From: Thermoleophilaceae bacterium | Lineage (GTDB): Bacteria; Actinomycetota; Thermoleophilia; Solirubrobacterales; Thermoleophilaceae | DNA length: 64,000 nucleotides | Direction of reading: 5' to 3' | Assembly: GCA_030446485.1 (NCBI GenBank) | Contig: JAUJNF010000010.1 | Location: forward strand, 3,084 to 67,083 | Shown here: piece by piece, positions 43,472 to 52,607 of the stretch | Numbering within the stretch: the stretch's first letter is position 1 | Layout of the letters: each line of letters opens with the position of its first letter | Made by a program: the position numbers and the translations under genes | The notes under the pieces: generated by a model | The model's input: only the letters and a program-made list of their open reading frames with translations | The model's database searches: none | What the model was told of the DNA's origin: nothing

Positions 43472-44242
43472 TCAGACGCACGGCCGCTCGGCCTCCGGCA
43501 GCGGCTGCCGCCCACGCGGGGTGAACGCAAACCCGACGGAGTCCGCGCCGCCCCCCAGCGGGACCCGCTCGCCGTTCACGCGCACGACGGCCGACGTGCG
43601 TCCGAGGTTCATCCGCAGGCGCCGCTCCCGGAAGGTCCGGGGCTCGGACAGCGTGCCCTGGAAGAGCACCCGGCCCGCGCCGTCGTCGACGCAGAGATAA
43701 GTCTCCTCGCTTGGCTCGATGCGCAGGCGCACGTCGGTGGGTACGGGCTGTGGCCGCGGCCGGTCGGGCGCGCCCGTCCGGCGCCGCCGTGCGTCGGCCC
43801 GCCCGCGCGGCTCGTCCGGCTCCGTGACGCCGGCCCCCGCGGGGTCGCCCTCGTCCTCGCCACCGGTGAGCCCGAGCACGAGCAGGAAGGCGAGCAGCAC
43901 GCCCACGAGCCCGATGGCCACGGCCCCCCGCGAGGGCGGCCCCGTGCTCCGCCGCTCCCTTCCGCGCGGCGGCTGGCGGGCGAAGTGCTGCATCTCGCTC
44001 TCGCTGCGGGGCTCGTGCTGGGCGCGGTACTCCTCCACGAGCAGCTGTGAGTCGAGCCCGAGGAACTCCGAGTAGCTGCGGATGAACGTCCTGACGAACG
44101 TGCTGCCGGGGAGCAGCTCGAAATCCTCGTTCTCGAGCGCGCGCAGGTACTTCCCGCGGATCTTGGTCGCGTCCTCGACCTCCTTGATGTCGATCCCCTG
44201 ACGCATCCGCGCGTCTCGGAGGGTGCTTCCGATGGGCGGCAC
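43472..44242 (-). CDS. RodZ-like HTH membrane protein
   Basis: 256 residues from GTG at 44242 (VPPIGSTLRDARMRQG); upstream frame is a shadow of ftsK. A helix-turn-helix of the RodZ/HTH_25 type covers about 5-70 (GIDIKEVEDATKIRGKYLRALENEDFELLPG). After a basic linker one membrane helix is at about 98-118, then a low-complexity Arg/Pro/Asp segment, and a C-terminal DUF4115-like beta domain (about 165-256). RodZ links MreB filaments to the cell-wall machinery in rods; many actinobacterial homologues occur without MreB, so function here is uncertain. It lies between ftsK and cinA on the same strand. Confidence 0.88.
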   Translation of the reverse strand: MPPIGSTLRDARMRQGIDIKEVEDATKIRGKYLRALENEDFELLPGSTFVRTFIRSYSEFLGLDSQLLVEEYRAQHEPRSESEMQHFARQPPRGRERRSTGPPSRGAVAIGLVGVLLAFLLVLGLTGGEDEGDPAGAGVTEPDEPRGRADARRRRTGAPDRPRPQPVPTDVRLRIEPSEETYLCVDDGAGRVLFQGTLSEPRTFRERRLRMNLGRTSAVVRVNGERVPLGGGADSVGFAFTPRGRQPLPEAERPCV

Positions 44243-44334
44243 GCGGCCTATTCTGGCGAACGGAGGCCGAACGGGCGGCCGGGCATCGGCAGCCCTCGCG
44301 CCGAGGCTGAAGCGCGCGCTCCCGCGGGATGGGC

Positions 44335-46806
44335 TCAGTCCTGCCGGTCTACGCCGGCCACGGCCGGCTCGTCGAGCGCGGCCAGGACCCGCGCCAGATC
44401 TCCCTCGGAGATCAGCACCTGGCGCGCCTTCGAGCCCTCGTACCCGGAGATCACCCCGCGGCGCTCCATCATGTCGATCAAGCGCCCCGCACGCGTGTAG
44501 CCGACGCGCAGCCGGCGCTGGAGCATCGAGGTCGAGGCCGTGCCCATCTGCACCACGGTGGCGATCGCGTCGGAGAGCAGGTCGTCGGCGTCGGGGTCGT
44601 ACTCGTCGGGCTCGCCGTCGTCCTCTCGCTCCACCGCCTCGAGCAGCTCGTCCTGGAGGTCCGGCTCGCCCTGCCGGCGCCAATGATCGGTCAGGCGCTC
44701 GATCTCGTCCTCGCCGATGAACGCGCCCTGGATGCGTGCCGTGCGCGACTCGGACGCTGGCCGAAACAGCATGTCGCCCGCCCCCAGCAGGGATTCCGCG
44801 CCGTTCTGGTCGAGGATCACGCGCGAGTCGGTCTGAGAGGACACCGCGAAGGCGATCCGCGCCGGCACGTTGGCCTTGATCATGCCGGTGATGATGTCGG
44901 CGCTCGGGCGCTGGGTGGCGAGCAGCAGGTGGATGCCCACCGCGCGCGACTTCTGCGCCAGGCGGATGATCGCGTCCTCGACCTCGCCCGGGGCCACCAT
45001 CATCAGGTCGGCCAGCTCGTCGATCACGCACAGGATGTAGGGAAGCGGCGCCTGATCGCGCTCGGCGCGGAAGCGGTTCAGCTCGACCAGGCTGCGGGTG
45101 CGCGCCATGCTCATCACGCTGTAGCGCTGCTCCATCTCCCGGATCAGGTTGGAGAGCACGTTGGCGGCGATCCGCGGGCTGGTCACGACCGGGGTGAGCA
45201 GGTGTGGGATCGACTCGTAGTGGTTGAGCTCGACCTGCTTGGGGTCCACCAGCACGAGCTTCACCTCCTGGGGGGTGGCGCGCAGGAGGATCGACGCGAG
45301 CATGGCGTTCACGCAGCCGGACTTGCCGGAGCCCGTGGTGCCGGCCACCAGCACGTGCGGCTGGCGGGCGAGGTCGGTCCCGATCGCCTTGCCGGCGATG
45401 TCCTTGCCGAGCCACACCGTGAGCGGCGACCACCCAGCCGGCGCCTCCTGGTACACGTCGCCGAGGCGCACCATGCGCTGGGCGTCGTCGGTGTTCGGCA
45501 CCTCCACGCCCACCTTCTGCTCACCGGGGATCGGGGCAAGGATCCGCACGTCGGTCGCGGCCAGCGAGTAGGCGAGATCGTCGCGCAGCTGCGCGACCTT
45601 CGACATCTTGATCCCGGGCGCGAGCCGCAGCTCGTAGCGGGTGACGCGCGGGCCGGTGACCGTTCCCACCACCTGCGCGGCCACGCCGAAGTGGCCGAGC
45701 GCGTCCACGAGCTTCGCGCCCATGGCCTGCAGCGCGCGGTGATCGACCTTCGCGGCGCCGCTCGTGCGCTTGAGCAGGCCCGCCCGCGGTAGCGCGTACT
45801 CGAAGTCGTCGGCCTCGGTCACGCTCGCCCGGAGCCGCCCCTGGGGCGTGAGGTCGGAGGCCTCGATCCGGCGGGTGAACGGGACGGTCTCGGCCTCCTC
45901 GGGCGCGTCGTCATCGGTCAGGTCGTCCTCCGCCGACCCGCCCTCCTCCTCTTCCCCGAAGTCCGCCTCCACGTCCTCGGACGCCCCGAAGTCCTGCGCG
46001 GGAGCCTCGACGTGAGTGGCGCGCACGACCGGCTCGACCTCGGGGGGTCCGTAGCGGCCGTCTGGTGGCTCGTCGAAGTCGAGCTCATCAGCCCCGGGAC
46101 GCGGTGTGCCCTGGGTCGGGCCGTCCTCGCCCGCCCTGCCGGCCTCCGAGGCGCGCCCCGTGAGCACCGCGGCGAACTCCGTTGTCGACTCGCGGACCCG
46201 CCGGGTGGTCGAGGCCACCCCCGCGCGCGTGGAACGCAGCACGCTCGCCACCGAGGCGCCCGTGAGGAGCAGCACCCCCGAGACCAGGAGGAACAGGAAG
46301 AGGATGTGGGCGCCGATCTCCTGCACGAGCGTCCGGACGACCCAGAACAGCGCCTCGCCGACCAGGCCCCCGTGCTCTCGGAAGAAGTCGGGGTGGCCGA
46401 ACGCGCCGTCGCGCGCGGGCTCGTCGGGGCCGAGGCCGAAGGAGCCCGCGGCGAGCCCCAGCATCAGCGCGGTGAGCAGGCTGGCCGCACCGGTGCCCCA
46501 GGGGCGCACGGAGGGCACCATCGGGCCGAGCACCATGAGCGCTCCCGCGCCGAAGATCGCCACCGGCAGCAGGTAGGCCACGCCGCCGAACAGGAACACC
46601 AGGCCGTAGGCGAGCCCCTCTCCGACCCGGCCACCGTCCCAGCCGAGGTAGAAGACGAAGGCCAGGAACGCCGCCAGGGCGACGAGCCCCAGCCCGATGA
46701 TGTCGAGATGACGCTGCTCAAGGTGCGGCAAACGCGGTAGGGCCAGCGACGAGCGCCTGGCTCGGCGGCGGGGCGGCGGCTTGCGGGGGGCACGGCGGGA
46801 GGCCAT
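44335..46806 (-). CDS. ftsK: DNA translocase FtsK/SpoIIIE
   Basis: 823 residues from ATG at 46806. About four membrane helices occupy residues 35-185, followed by a Glu/Asp-rich linker to about 330. The motor domain has Walker A GTTGSGKSG, Walker B VIDELADLM and the DPKQVEL region. The C-terminal gamma winged helix (about 750-810) has GTASTSMLQRRLRVGYTRAGRLIDMME, which reads KOPS-like DNA sequences. It pumps chromosomal DNA across the division septum and helps XerCD resolve dimers. The length is on the short side, typical of SpoIIIE-like forms. It is the head of the ftsK-rodZ-cinA-recA run and divergent from the two-component system. Confidence 0.96.
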   Translation of the reverse strand: MASRRAPRKPPPRRRARRSSLALPRLPHLEQRHLDIIGLGLVALAAFLAFVFYLGWDGGRVGEGLAYGLVFLFGGVAYLLPVAIFGAGALMVLGPMVPSVRPWGTGAASLLTALMLGLAAGSFGLGPDEPARDGAFGHPDFFREHGGLVGEALFWVVRTLVQEIGAHILFLFLLVSGVLLLTGASVASVLRSTRAGVASTTRRVRESTTEFAAVLTGRASEAGRAGEDGPTQGTPRPGADELDFDEPPDGRYGPPEVEPVVRATHVEAPAQDFGASEDVEADFGEEEEGGSAEDDLTDDDAPEEAETVPFTRRIEASDLTPQGRLRASVTEADDFEYALPRAGLLKRTSGAAKVDHRALQAMGAKLVDALGHFGVAAQVVGTVTGPRVTRYELRLAPGIKMSKVAQLRDDLAYSLAATDVRILAPIPGEQKVGVEVPNTDDAQRMVRLGDVYQEAPAGWSPLTVWLGKDIAGKAIGTDLARQPHVLVAGTTGSGKSGCVNAMLASILLRATPQEVKLVLVDPKQVELNHYESIPHLLTPVVTSPRIAANVLSNLIREMEQRYSVMSMARTRSLVELNRFRAERDQAPLPYILCVIDELADLMMVAPGEVEDAIIRLAQKSRAVGIHLLLATQRPSADIITGMIKANVPARIAFAVSSQTDSRVILDQNGAESLLGAGDMLFRPASESRTARIQGAFIGEDEIERLTDHWRRQGEPDLQDELLEAVEREDDGEPDEYDPDADDLLSDAIATVVQMGTASTSMLQRRLRVGYTRAGRLIDMMERRGVISGYEGSKARQVLISEGDLARVLAALDEPAVAGVDRQD

Positions 46807-46875
46807 CGTCTGCGGGCGGTACTTCGACGCCGGGCCGCTCCGCCCCTGCCGGGCACGGCCAACGGTGAACCTGCG

Positions 46876-46897
46876 CCCTAAGCGCTCCCTAAGCGCT
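46876..46897. promoter_or_regulatory. Tandem 11-bp direct repeat before the response-regulator gene
   Basis: CCCTAAGCGCT occurs twice with no gap (46876-46886 and 46887-46897). An 11-bp period puts both copies on one face of DNA, the classic arrangement for OmpR/PhoB-family dimers. A plausible -10 (TACCAT, 46922-46927) lies 25 bp downstream and ATG follows at 46935. This is most likely the regulator's own binding site (autoregulation). It could equally control divergent ftsK. Confidence 0.6.
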
Positions 46898-46934
46898 TCG
46901 TGGCTCCCCTCCGGTCCGCCGTACCATTCAGCAC

Positions 46935-47615
46935 ATGGACCGCAACGCCCGCGTGCTGGTTGTGGAGGACGACCCGGAGATCGCCGGCGCGCTGCGGCGT
47001 TCGCTCGGTCGCGAGAGCTACGACGTCCGCCTGGCGGCCGACGGGGTGGCCGCTCTCGAGGAATCGAGCGTCTTCCACCCGGACGCGGTGGTGCTGGACC
47101 TCGGCCTCCCGCGCCTCGACGGCGTCGAGGTGTGCCGGCGGCTGCGCGAGGACGGGGACGTGCCGATCCTCATGCTCACCGCCCGCGACGCCGTCGAGGA
47201 CCGGATCGAGGGCCTGGACTCCGGCGCGGACGACTACCTCGTCAAGCCCTTCGACCGGCAGGAGTTGCTGGCCCGCCTGCGGGCTTTGCTCCGCCGTCGC
47301 CCCCCGCGGGGGAGTGCCTCGCTCACGGTCGCCGATCTGCGGCTCAACCCCGACTCCCGTGAGGTGGCGCGTGGCGAGCGCGCACTCGACCTGACCAGCC
47401 GCGAGTTCGAGCTCCTCGAGTACCTGATGCGCAACGAGCGGCTCGTGGTGTCGCGCGAGACCCTGCTGGAGCAGGTGTGGGGCTACCAACTGTACGTGGA
47501 GACCAACACGATCGACGTGTTCGTCTCCAACCTGCGCCGCAAGCTCGAGGCCGGCGGAGAGGCGCGCGTGCTGCACACCGTGCGCGGGGCGGGATACGTG
47601 CTGCGGGCCCCATGA
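46935..47615 (+). CDS. OmpR/PhoB-family response regulator
   Basis: 226 residues from ATG at 46935. The receiver domain (1-120) has acidic pocket EDD (11-13), phospho-acceptor Asp55 in VVLDLGLPRLDG, Thr in MLTARD and Lys104 in LVKPF. The winged-helix DNA-binding domain (about 130-226) has LDLTSREFELLEYLM and the recognition helix NTIDVFVSNLRRKLE. It resembles MprA/TcrA-type regulators of actinobacteria; the signal is unknown. Its TGA overlaps the ATG of the histidine kinase gene. A tandem 11-bp repeat upstream is the expected type of binding site. There is almost no leader if the TACCAT -10 is used. Confidence 0.96.
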   Translation: MDRNARVLVVEDDPEIAGALRRSLGRESYDVRLAADGVAALEESSVFHPDAVVLDLGLPRLDGVEVCRRLREDGDVPILMLTARDAVEDRIEGLDSGADDYLVKPFDRQELLARLRALLRRRPPRGSASLTVADLRLNPDSREVARGERALDLTSREFELLEYLMRNERLVVSRETLLEQVWGYQLYVETNTIDVFVSNLRRKLEAGGEARVLHTVRGAGYVLRAP

Positions 47616-49048
47616 AGCGGATCGGCAGCCTGTCGATCCGGTGGCGGCTGGCGCTGACCTCGGCCGGCCTCACGTTCGCCATCCTGCTGCTGTTCGCGCT
47701 GGTGGTGGCCGCGTTCACGGGACGGCGGCTGGCCTCGGACTTCGACAACGATCTCAGGGCCACCGCGGCAGACCTGCAGCAGAAGATCCCGGTCCGGTCG
47801 AACGTGTTCGGGCCGGTGCTCACCGAGTCCGACGTCGGGAGGGCCGTGGTCGACGTCGTGAACCGCAAGGACGCCGCCGTGCGGCTGATCGATTCCGAGG
47901 GCCGCGTGCTGACTCCCGAGGCCGGACCCGACCTCGGCGCGCCGACCGAGACCCCGGTCGATGTGGGCGAGTACCGGGTGGTGTCGCGTCCGCTGTTCGG
48001 GCGCGAGTCGCTGCGGCCGGTGGCCTACGTCCAGTACGGCAAGCGCCAGGACAGCCTGCAGGCCACGACCGCCCGGCTCAAGCTCTTCCTGGTGCTCGGC
48101 GTGATCGGTGGCACCGGCCTCGCCCTGCTCGCCGGCCTGGCGGTGGCGCGGCGTGCCATGAAGCCGATCGCCGACCTCACGGGCGCGGCGCGCGAGATCG
48201 CGCGTACCCGGAATCCCGCCGAGCGCCTGCCCCGTCCGGCCGTGGAGGACGAGGTGGCGGCGCTCGCCCAGACCCTCGACGAGATGCTCGAGGGGCTCGA
48301 CATGGCGCGCCGTAACACCGAGTCCACCCTCGCGCGCGAGCGCGAGTTCGTGGCCGACGCGTCGCACGAGCTGCGCACGCCGCTCACGAGCATCTTCGCC
48401 AACCTCGAGCTGCTCGAGGCCGGGCTCGAGGGCGAGGACCGCGAGACGGCCGCCTCGGCGCTGCGCTCGTCGCGGCGCATGCGGCGGCTGGTGGCCGACC
48501 TGCTGCTGCTCGCCCGCGCCGACGCCGGCCGCCCGGCCGCCCAGGGCCCCGTCGACCTGGGCGCGGTCGTGCGCGCGGCCGCGTCCGAGGCGGTCGCGGC
48601 TGCCGACGGGCACGAGCTCTCGGTGGAGGCGCCCACCGGAATGTGGGTCGAGGGTTGGGAGGACGACCTGCACCGGGTGGCGCTCAACCTGGTCGAGAAC
48701 GCACTCCAGCACACGCCGGAGGGCACCACCGTCCGGGCCGCGGTCAGGCGCGAGGGTGCCGAGGCCGTGCTCGAGGTGTGCGACGACGGCCCCGGCCTAC
48801 CCCCCGAGCTGCGGGAGCGGGCCTTCGAGCGCTTCGTGCGCGGCGGAGCGGCCGGGGCGAACGGCGGGCCGGCGGGCACCGGCCTTGGCCTGTCGATCGT
48901 GCGTGCCGTGGCCGAGCGCCATGGGGGCCGTGTGGACGTCGGTGACGCGAACCCGGGCGCCCGCTTCAGCGTGCGCCTGCCGGCGGCGGGTACTTCGCGC
49001 GAGAGGCCCGAGCCTTCGGCCGTGGCCCCGGCCGTGGCGCCCTCCTAG
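47612..49048 (+). CDS. Sensor histidine kinase
   Basis: 478 residues from ATG at 47612 (ATGA overlap with the regulator stop). Membrane helices at about 14-36 and 158-178 flank an extracytoplasmic sensor of about 120 residues. A HAMP domain covers about 180-235, and the H-box SHELRTPLTS has phospho-acceptor His252. The ATPase domain has the N-box NLVENALQHTP, G1 DDGPGLP, F-box FERFVRG and G2 GTGLGLSIV. It phosphorylates the adjacent regulator. The sensor domain is not assigned to a ligand class. A short Pro/Ala-rich tail ends the protein, whose stop is seven bases from the rnj stop on the other strand. Confidence 0.95.
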   Translation: MKRIGSLSIRWRLALTSAGLTFAILLLFALVVAAFTGRRLASDFDNDLRATAADLQQKIPVRSNVFGPVLTESDVGRAVVDVVNRKDAAVRLIDSEGRVLTPEAGPDLGAPTETPVDVGEYRVVSRPLFGRESLRPVAYVQYGKRQDSLQATTARLKLFLVLGVIGGTGLALLAGLAVARRAMKPIADLTGAAREIARTRNPAERLPRPAVEDEVAALAQTLDEMLEGLDMARRNTESTLAREREFVADASHELRTPLTSIFANLELLEAGLEGEDRETAASALRSSRRMRRLVADLLLLARADAGRPAAQGPVDLGAVVRAAASEAVAAADGHELSVEAPTGMWVEGWEDDLHRVALNLVENALQHTPEGTTVRAAVRREGAEAVLEVCDDGPGLPPELRERAFERFVRGGAAGANGGPAGTGLGLSIVRAVAERHGGRVDVGDANPGARFSVRLPAAGTSRERPEPSAVAPAVAPS

Positions 49049-49055
49049 GCCGTCA

Positions 49056-50721
49056 CTAGACCTCCACCACCACCGGGAGCACGAGCGGCCGGCGCTTCAG
49101 GCGGTCGTACACGAAGCGCGCGATGTCGTCGTGCAGGTGGTCCTGGAGCATCGCTATCTCGCGGATGTGCTCGGCCGCCGAGCGGTCGAGGGAGTCCTCC
49201 ACCGCCTCCCGGATGTCCCCGATCAGGCCGTCGGCCTCGTCGAGGAACGGCACGCCCCGGAAGATCAGCTCCGGCGGCACCACCGAGCGGCCGTCCTGCT
49301 CGGAGACCGTGGCCACGACGATGAAGATGCCGTCGGCCGACAGCATCCGCCGGTCGCGCAGGGCGACGTCCTCGATGTCTCCCACGTCCACGCCGTCGAC
49401 GAAGATCATCCCGGCCTGCTCCTTCTTGGCGAAGCGGGCGGTGCGGGCGTCGATCTCCAGCGGCAGGCCGTTCTCGCCGCGGAACACGTCGCCCGGGTGG
49501 ATGCCCACCGCCTCGGCGAGCTGGCCATGCAGACGAAGCCGCTTGTGGTCGCCGTGGAACGGGAAGACGTAGCGCGGGTTGGTGAGGTTCAGCATCAGCT
49601 TGATCTCCTCGGCGTAGCCGTGGCCCGAGGCGTGGATGGGCGCATCGCGGGCGGTGATCACGTCTGCATCGAGCTGATAGATGCGGTCGATCGTCTCGTT
49701 CACGGCACGCTCGTTGCCCGGGATCGGCGTGGCCGAGAAGATCACGGTGTCGCCTCGGCGCAGCTTCACCTGCGGGTGGTCGCCATGGGCCATCCGGCGC
49801 AGCGCCGAGAGCGGCTCGCCCTGGCTGCCGGTCGAGATGACCACGAGCTTGTGGTCGGGAAAGTCCTCGACCTCCTTCACCCCCACCAGGAGCCCGTCCG
49901 GGACCTCGATGTGGCCGAGCTGCCGGCCGATGTTCACGTTCTTGCGCATCGACCGGCCCACGAGCGAGACCTTCCGCCCCAGCGCGGCCGCGGCGTCCAT
50001 GACCTGCTGCACGCGGTGGATGTTCGAGGCGAAGGACGTGACGATGATGCGCCCCGGCAGCGCGCGAACACCTGCTCGAGATGGGGGCCGACGCTCGACT
50101 CCGACACCGCGATACCTGGTCGGTCGACGTTCGTCGAGTCCCCGCACAGGACGAGCACGCCCTCGCGTCCAAGCTCGGCGAGACGGGCGACGTCGGCGGG
50201 CACCCCGTCCACCGGGGTCTGATCGAACTTGTAGTCCCCGGTGATCAGCGTGGTGCCGAGCTCGCAGGTGAGGGCTACGGCGGTGGCATCGGGGATCGAG
50301 TGCGCCATCTTGATGGTCTCGATGTCGAACGGCCCGGCGTCGAACTCCTCGCCCGGCGCGACGGCCTGCAGGCGCACGTCCTTGAGCCGGTGCTCGTCGA
50401 GCTTCGAGCGCACCATCTCGATGGTGAGCGGGCCGCCGTAGACCGCCGGTATGGCCTTCTGCCCGAGCTCCCGGAGCAGATAGGGCAGCGAGCCGACGTG
50501 GTCCTCGTGCCCGTGGGTCAGGACCACCGCCTCGATGTCGTTCGCGCGCTCGCGCAGGTAGGCGAAGTCCGGCAGCACCAGGTCGATCCCGAGCTGGTCC
50601 GGGGCGGGAACATGAGCCCCGAGTCGACGACGACGATGCGCCCGTCGTACTCGACCACGGTCATGTTCTTGCCGATCTCGCCCAGGCCGCCCAGTGGCAG
50701 CACGCGCAGCGTTCCGCTCAT
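49056..50721 (-). pseudogene. rnj: Ribonuclease J, reading frame broken twice
   Basis: The start at 50721 opens [20 protein letters not shown] to SGLMFPP. The enzyme then continues in another frame from [13 protein letters not shown], through the metallo-beta-lactamase motif [15 protein letters not shown], to SSVGPHLEQVF. It continues in a third frame from LPGRIIVTSFASNIHRVQQ to the TAG at 49056-49058. Each break, near 50601-50610 (by a run of G/C) and near 50056-50068, is repaired by restoring one missing base. With both restored, a normal enzyme of about 555 residues with the beta-CASP and C-terminal domains results. RNase J degrades and matures RNA 5' to 3'. Two breaks in so conserved a gene suggest sequence errors. 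It lies 48 bp after dapA. Confidence 0.88.
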
Positions 50722-50769
50722 CGGGCGACCAGGCGGCCCCCGGCCGCCTCGTGCTGCTGGGTCGGAGCT

Positions 50770-51617
50770 TCAAACCGCGGACAGCAGGCCCTGGCGCTCG
50801 AGCGCCGCACGAACGATCGCCGCCTCGTCCTCGGAGGCATCAACGAGCGGCAACCGGAAGCCGCCGACGTCGTGGCCCAGCATGCCGAGCGCGGTCTTGA
50901 TCGGGATCGGGTTGATCGTCGCACCCAGGGCGTTGAACAGCGGGAGGAGCGATTCCTGCAGCTCCGGCCGGTTCTCGGGCTCGTCGATCATCCGTCGCAT
51001 CTCGGGGCCCACGATATGCGAGGCCACGCAGATCCCTCCCGGGCCCCCATGTCGAGCACCGAGGCCAGCATGTCGTCGTTGCCGGCCAGCAGATCGAGGC
51101 CCTCGACCGGAGCAAGGTTCTCGTAGCCGGCCTGCTTGACCGCCGTCACGTTCGGGATCTCCGCGAGCTCGCGCAGCAGGTCGTTCGGCATGTCGATCAC
51201 CACGCGCGACGGGATGTTGTAGAGCACCACCGGCAGGTCGCTCGCGCCCGCCACGGCACGGAAGTGCTCGATCAGCCCGCGGCGATTCGGCTTGTTGTAG
51301 TAGGGGGCCACCACCAGCACCGCGTCGACCCCGATGGCGGCGGCCCGTGCGGTGAGCTCGACCGAGTGTGCCGTGTCGTTCGAGCCGGTGTTGGCTATCA
51401 CCGGCGCCCCGCGCGCCTCGGCCACCGCCAGCTCGAACAGCGAGCACTTCTCGTCGTCGGACAGGGTGGAGCCCTCCCCGGTCGATCCTGCCACCACCAG
51501 CCCGTCGGAGCCGTGCTCGAGCAGGTACCTGACCATCGCGGCGGCCGCCTCCTCGTCGAGACGGCCGTCGGGACGGAACGGCGTGACCATCGCCGTGAAG
51601 ATGCCTCCGAGCGTCAC
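50770..51617 (-). pseudogene. dapA: 4-hydroxy-tetrahydrodipicolinate synthase, one-base frameshift near 51045
   Basis: GTG at 51617 opens a normal DapA: GGIFTAMVTPF, AGSTGEGSTL (pyruvate-binding Thr), Tyr133 in VVLYNIPSR and Schiff-base Lys161 in VTAVKQAG, reaching LDMG at residue 191. The remaining 90 or so residues (GGICVASHIVGPEMRRMI to the TGA at 50770) are in the next frame. The break sits at a five-G run on the coding strand (51044-51048); adding one G restores GGPGGICVASH. The restored length of about 282 is normal. It commits aspartate semialdehyde to diaminopimelate and lysine. The dapA-rnj order is conserved widely. It is probably a functional gene hidden by a sequence error. Confidence 0.9.
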
Positions 51618-51645
51618 GCAGGCGAGTCCTGCAGCCGCAAGACGG

Positions 51646-52008
51646 CTAGCCGATCGGCTTGAATGGGTCCGGCGTCTTGTTCACCCCCGGCTTGAGCGCG
51701 GGGTCCTCCGTCGGCTCCGTGGTCTGGACCGGCGCCGGCGGCTCGGCGGTGGCGGTGTCGCCGACCGGCGGGGCGCCGGCGGGGTCGCCGCCGGTGAGCG
51801 GCGCGGTCGGATCGGTGGCCAGGGGGGCCGGACCGCCGGCCGCCGGCGGGGACACCGGCCGTCCGTGCGCGTCGAAGGTCGTGGCGGGCGCCGCACCGGC
51901 GCCGGACTGTGCCTTCTGAGCCTGGCTCTCGTTGAACTGGGCCTGCTTCTCCTCCACCTTCTGCTGCGCCTGCTCGGCCATCTTCTTGGCCTTGTCCATG
52001 AAGCCCAT
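51646..52008 (-). CDS. Hypothetical protein with coiled N-terminus and Pro-rich tail
   Basis: 120 residues from ATG at 52008, with a strong AGGAGGAGG ribosome site seven bases upstream. Residues 1-34 form a charged helix (MGFMDKAKKMAEQAQQKVEE), probably a coiled coil. The rest is low-complexity Pro, Ala, Thr and Gly, likely disordered, ending KTPDPFKPIG. It has no signal peptide and no membrane helix. No family of known function is recognised. It lies 28 bp upstream of dapA on the same strand and may be co-transcribed with it. Confidence 0.75.
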   Translation of the reverse strand: MGFMDKAKKMAEQAQQKVEEKQAQFNESQAQKAQSGAGAAPATTFDAHGRPVSPPAAGGPAPLATDPTAPLTGGDPAGAPPVGDTATAEPPAPVQTTEPTEDPALKPGVNKTPDPFKPIG

Positions 52009-52093
52009 GATCCTCCTCCTGCGGTCGCCGAACTCGCGAGCTTACCGACCGAGGCCGAGAGAGCCGACGGCGCCGCTCGGCATACTTTTCGCA

Positions 52094-52513
52094 GTGACCG
52101 ACCGGGACTACAGCCACCGCAGCGTCGTGCAGAAGCTCGGCGTCAAGCCCGACGAGCGGGTCGAGGTTGCGGGCGACGTCGGAGCGGAGCTGCGCCGCGA
52201 CCTCAAGGAGGCGCTCGGGCGTGGGCTCGTACGGTCGGGCGACCTCGACGGCGCGATCGTGCTGGTGGAGTCCCTCGAGGAGGCCGAGGAGGCATTCGAG
52301 CGCTACCGCCCGCGCCTGCGGGACACGGGCTACGTGTGGCTGCTCACCCGCAAGCGCGGCCAGCAGGGCTACGTGAACCAGATGCTCCTCGTGCCCCCGG
52401 GCAAGGGCCGCGGACTGATCGACAACAAGACCTGCTCGGTGGATGAGCTGCGCTCGGCGATCCGGTTCGTGGTGCCCCGGGCGCTGCGCGGCGGGAACGG
52501 CCAGCCCGCCTGA
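52094..52513 (+). CDS. DUF3052 family protein
   Basis: 139 residues from GTG at 52094 (VTDRDYSHRSVVQKLGVKPDE). The layout matches DUF3052: an N-terminal 'KLGVKP' motif, an alternating strand-helix core with AIVLVESLEEAEEAF and a C-terminal GLIDNKTCSVDELRSAIRFV, where family members read 'GLVDVKVCAVDETWSGLRFV'. Function unknown; members often sit near cell-envelope genes in actinobacteria. It is divergent from the coiled-tail hypothetical gene by 85 bp and is followed by an acetyltransferase gene 94 bp on. Confidence 0.85.
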   Translation: MTDRDYSHRSVVQKLGVKPDERVEVAGDVGAELRRDLKEALGRGLVRSGDLDGAIVLVESLEEAEEAFERYRPRLRDTGYVWLLTRKRGQQGYVNQMLLVPPGKGRGLIDNKTCSVDELRSAIRFVVPRALRGGNGQPA

Positions 52514-52607
52514 ACTGGGCGGAACTTTCGCAAACGCAGGGATTCTGCCGCCGCTGGTGTGACCCCACGCACAGACCTCGCGCCGTGGCGTCCCTAGCCT
52601 CGGAAGG

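Noticed and set aside
49056..51617. Programmed ribosomal frameshifting in rnj and dapA
   Set aside because: No slippery heptamer with a downstream structure is evident, three breaks occur in two unrelated genes, and each is fixed by a single-base change at a G/C run. Sequence error is simpler.
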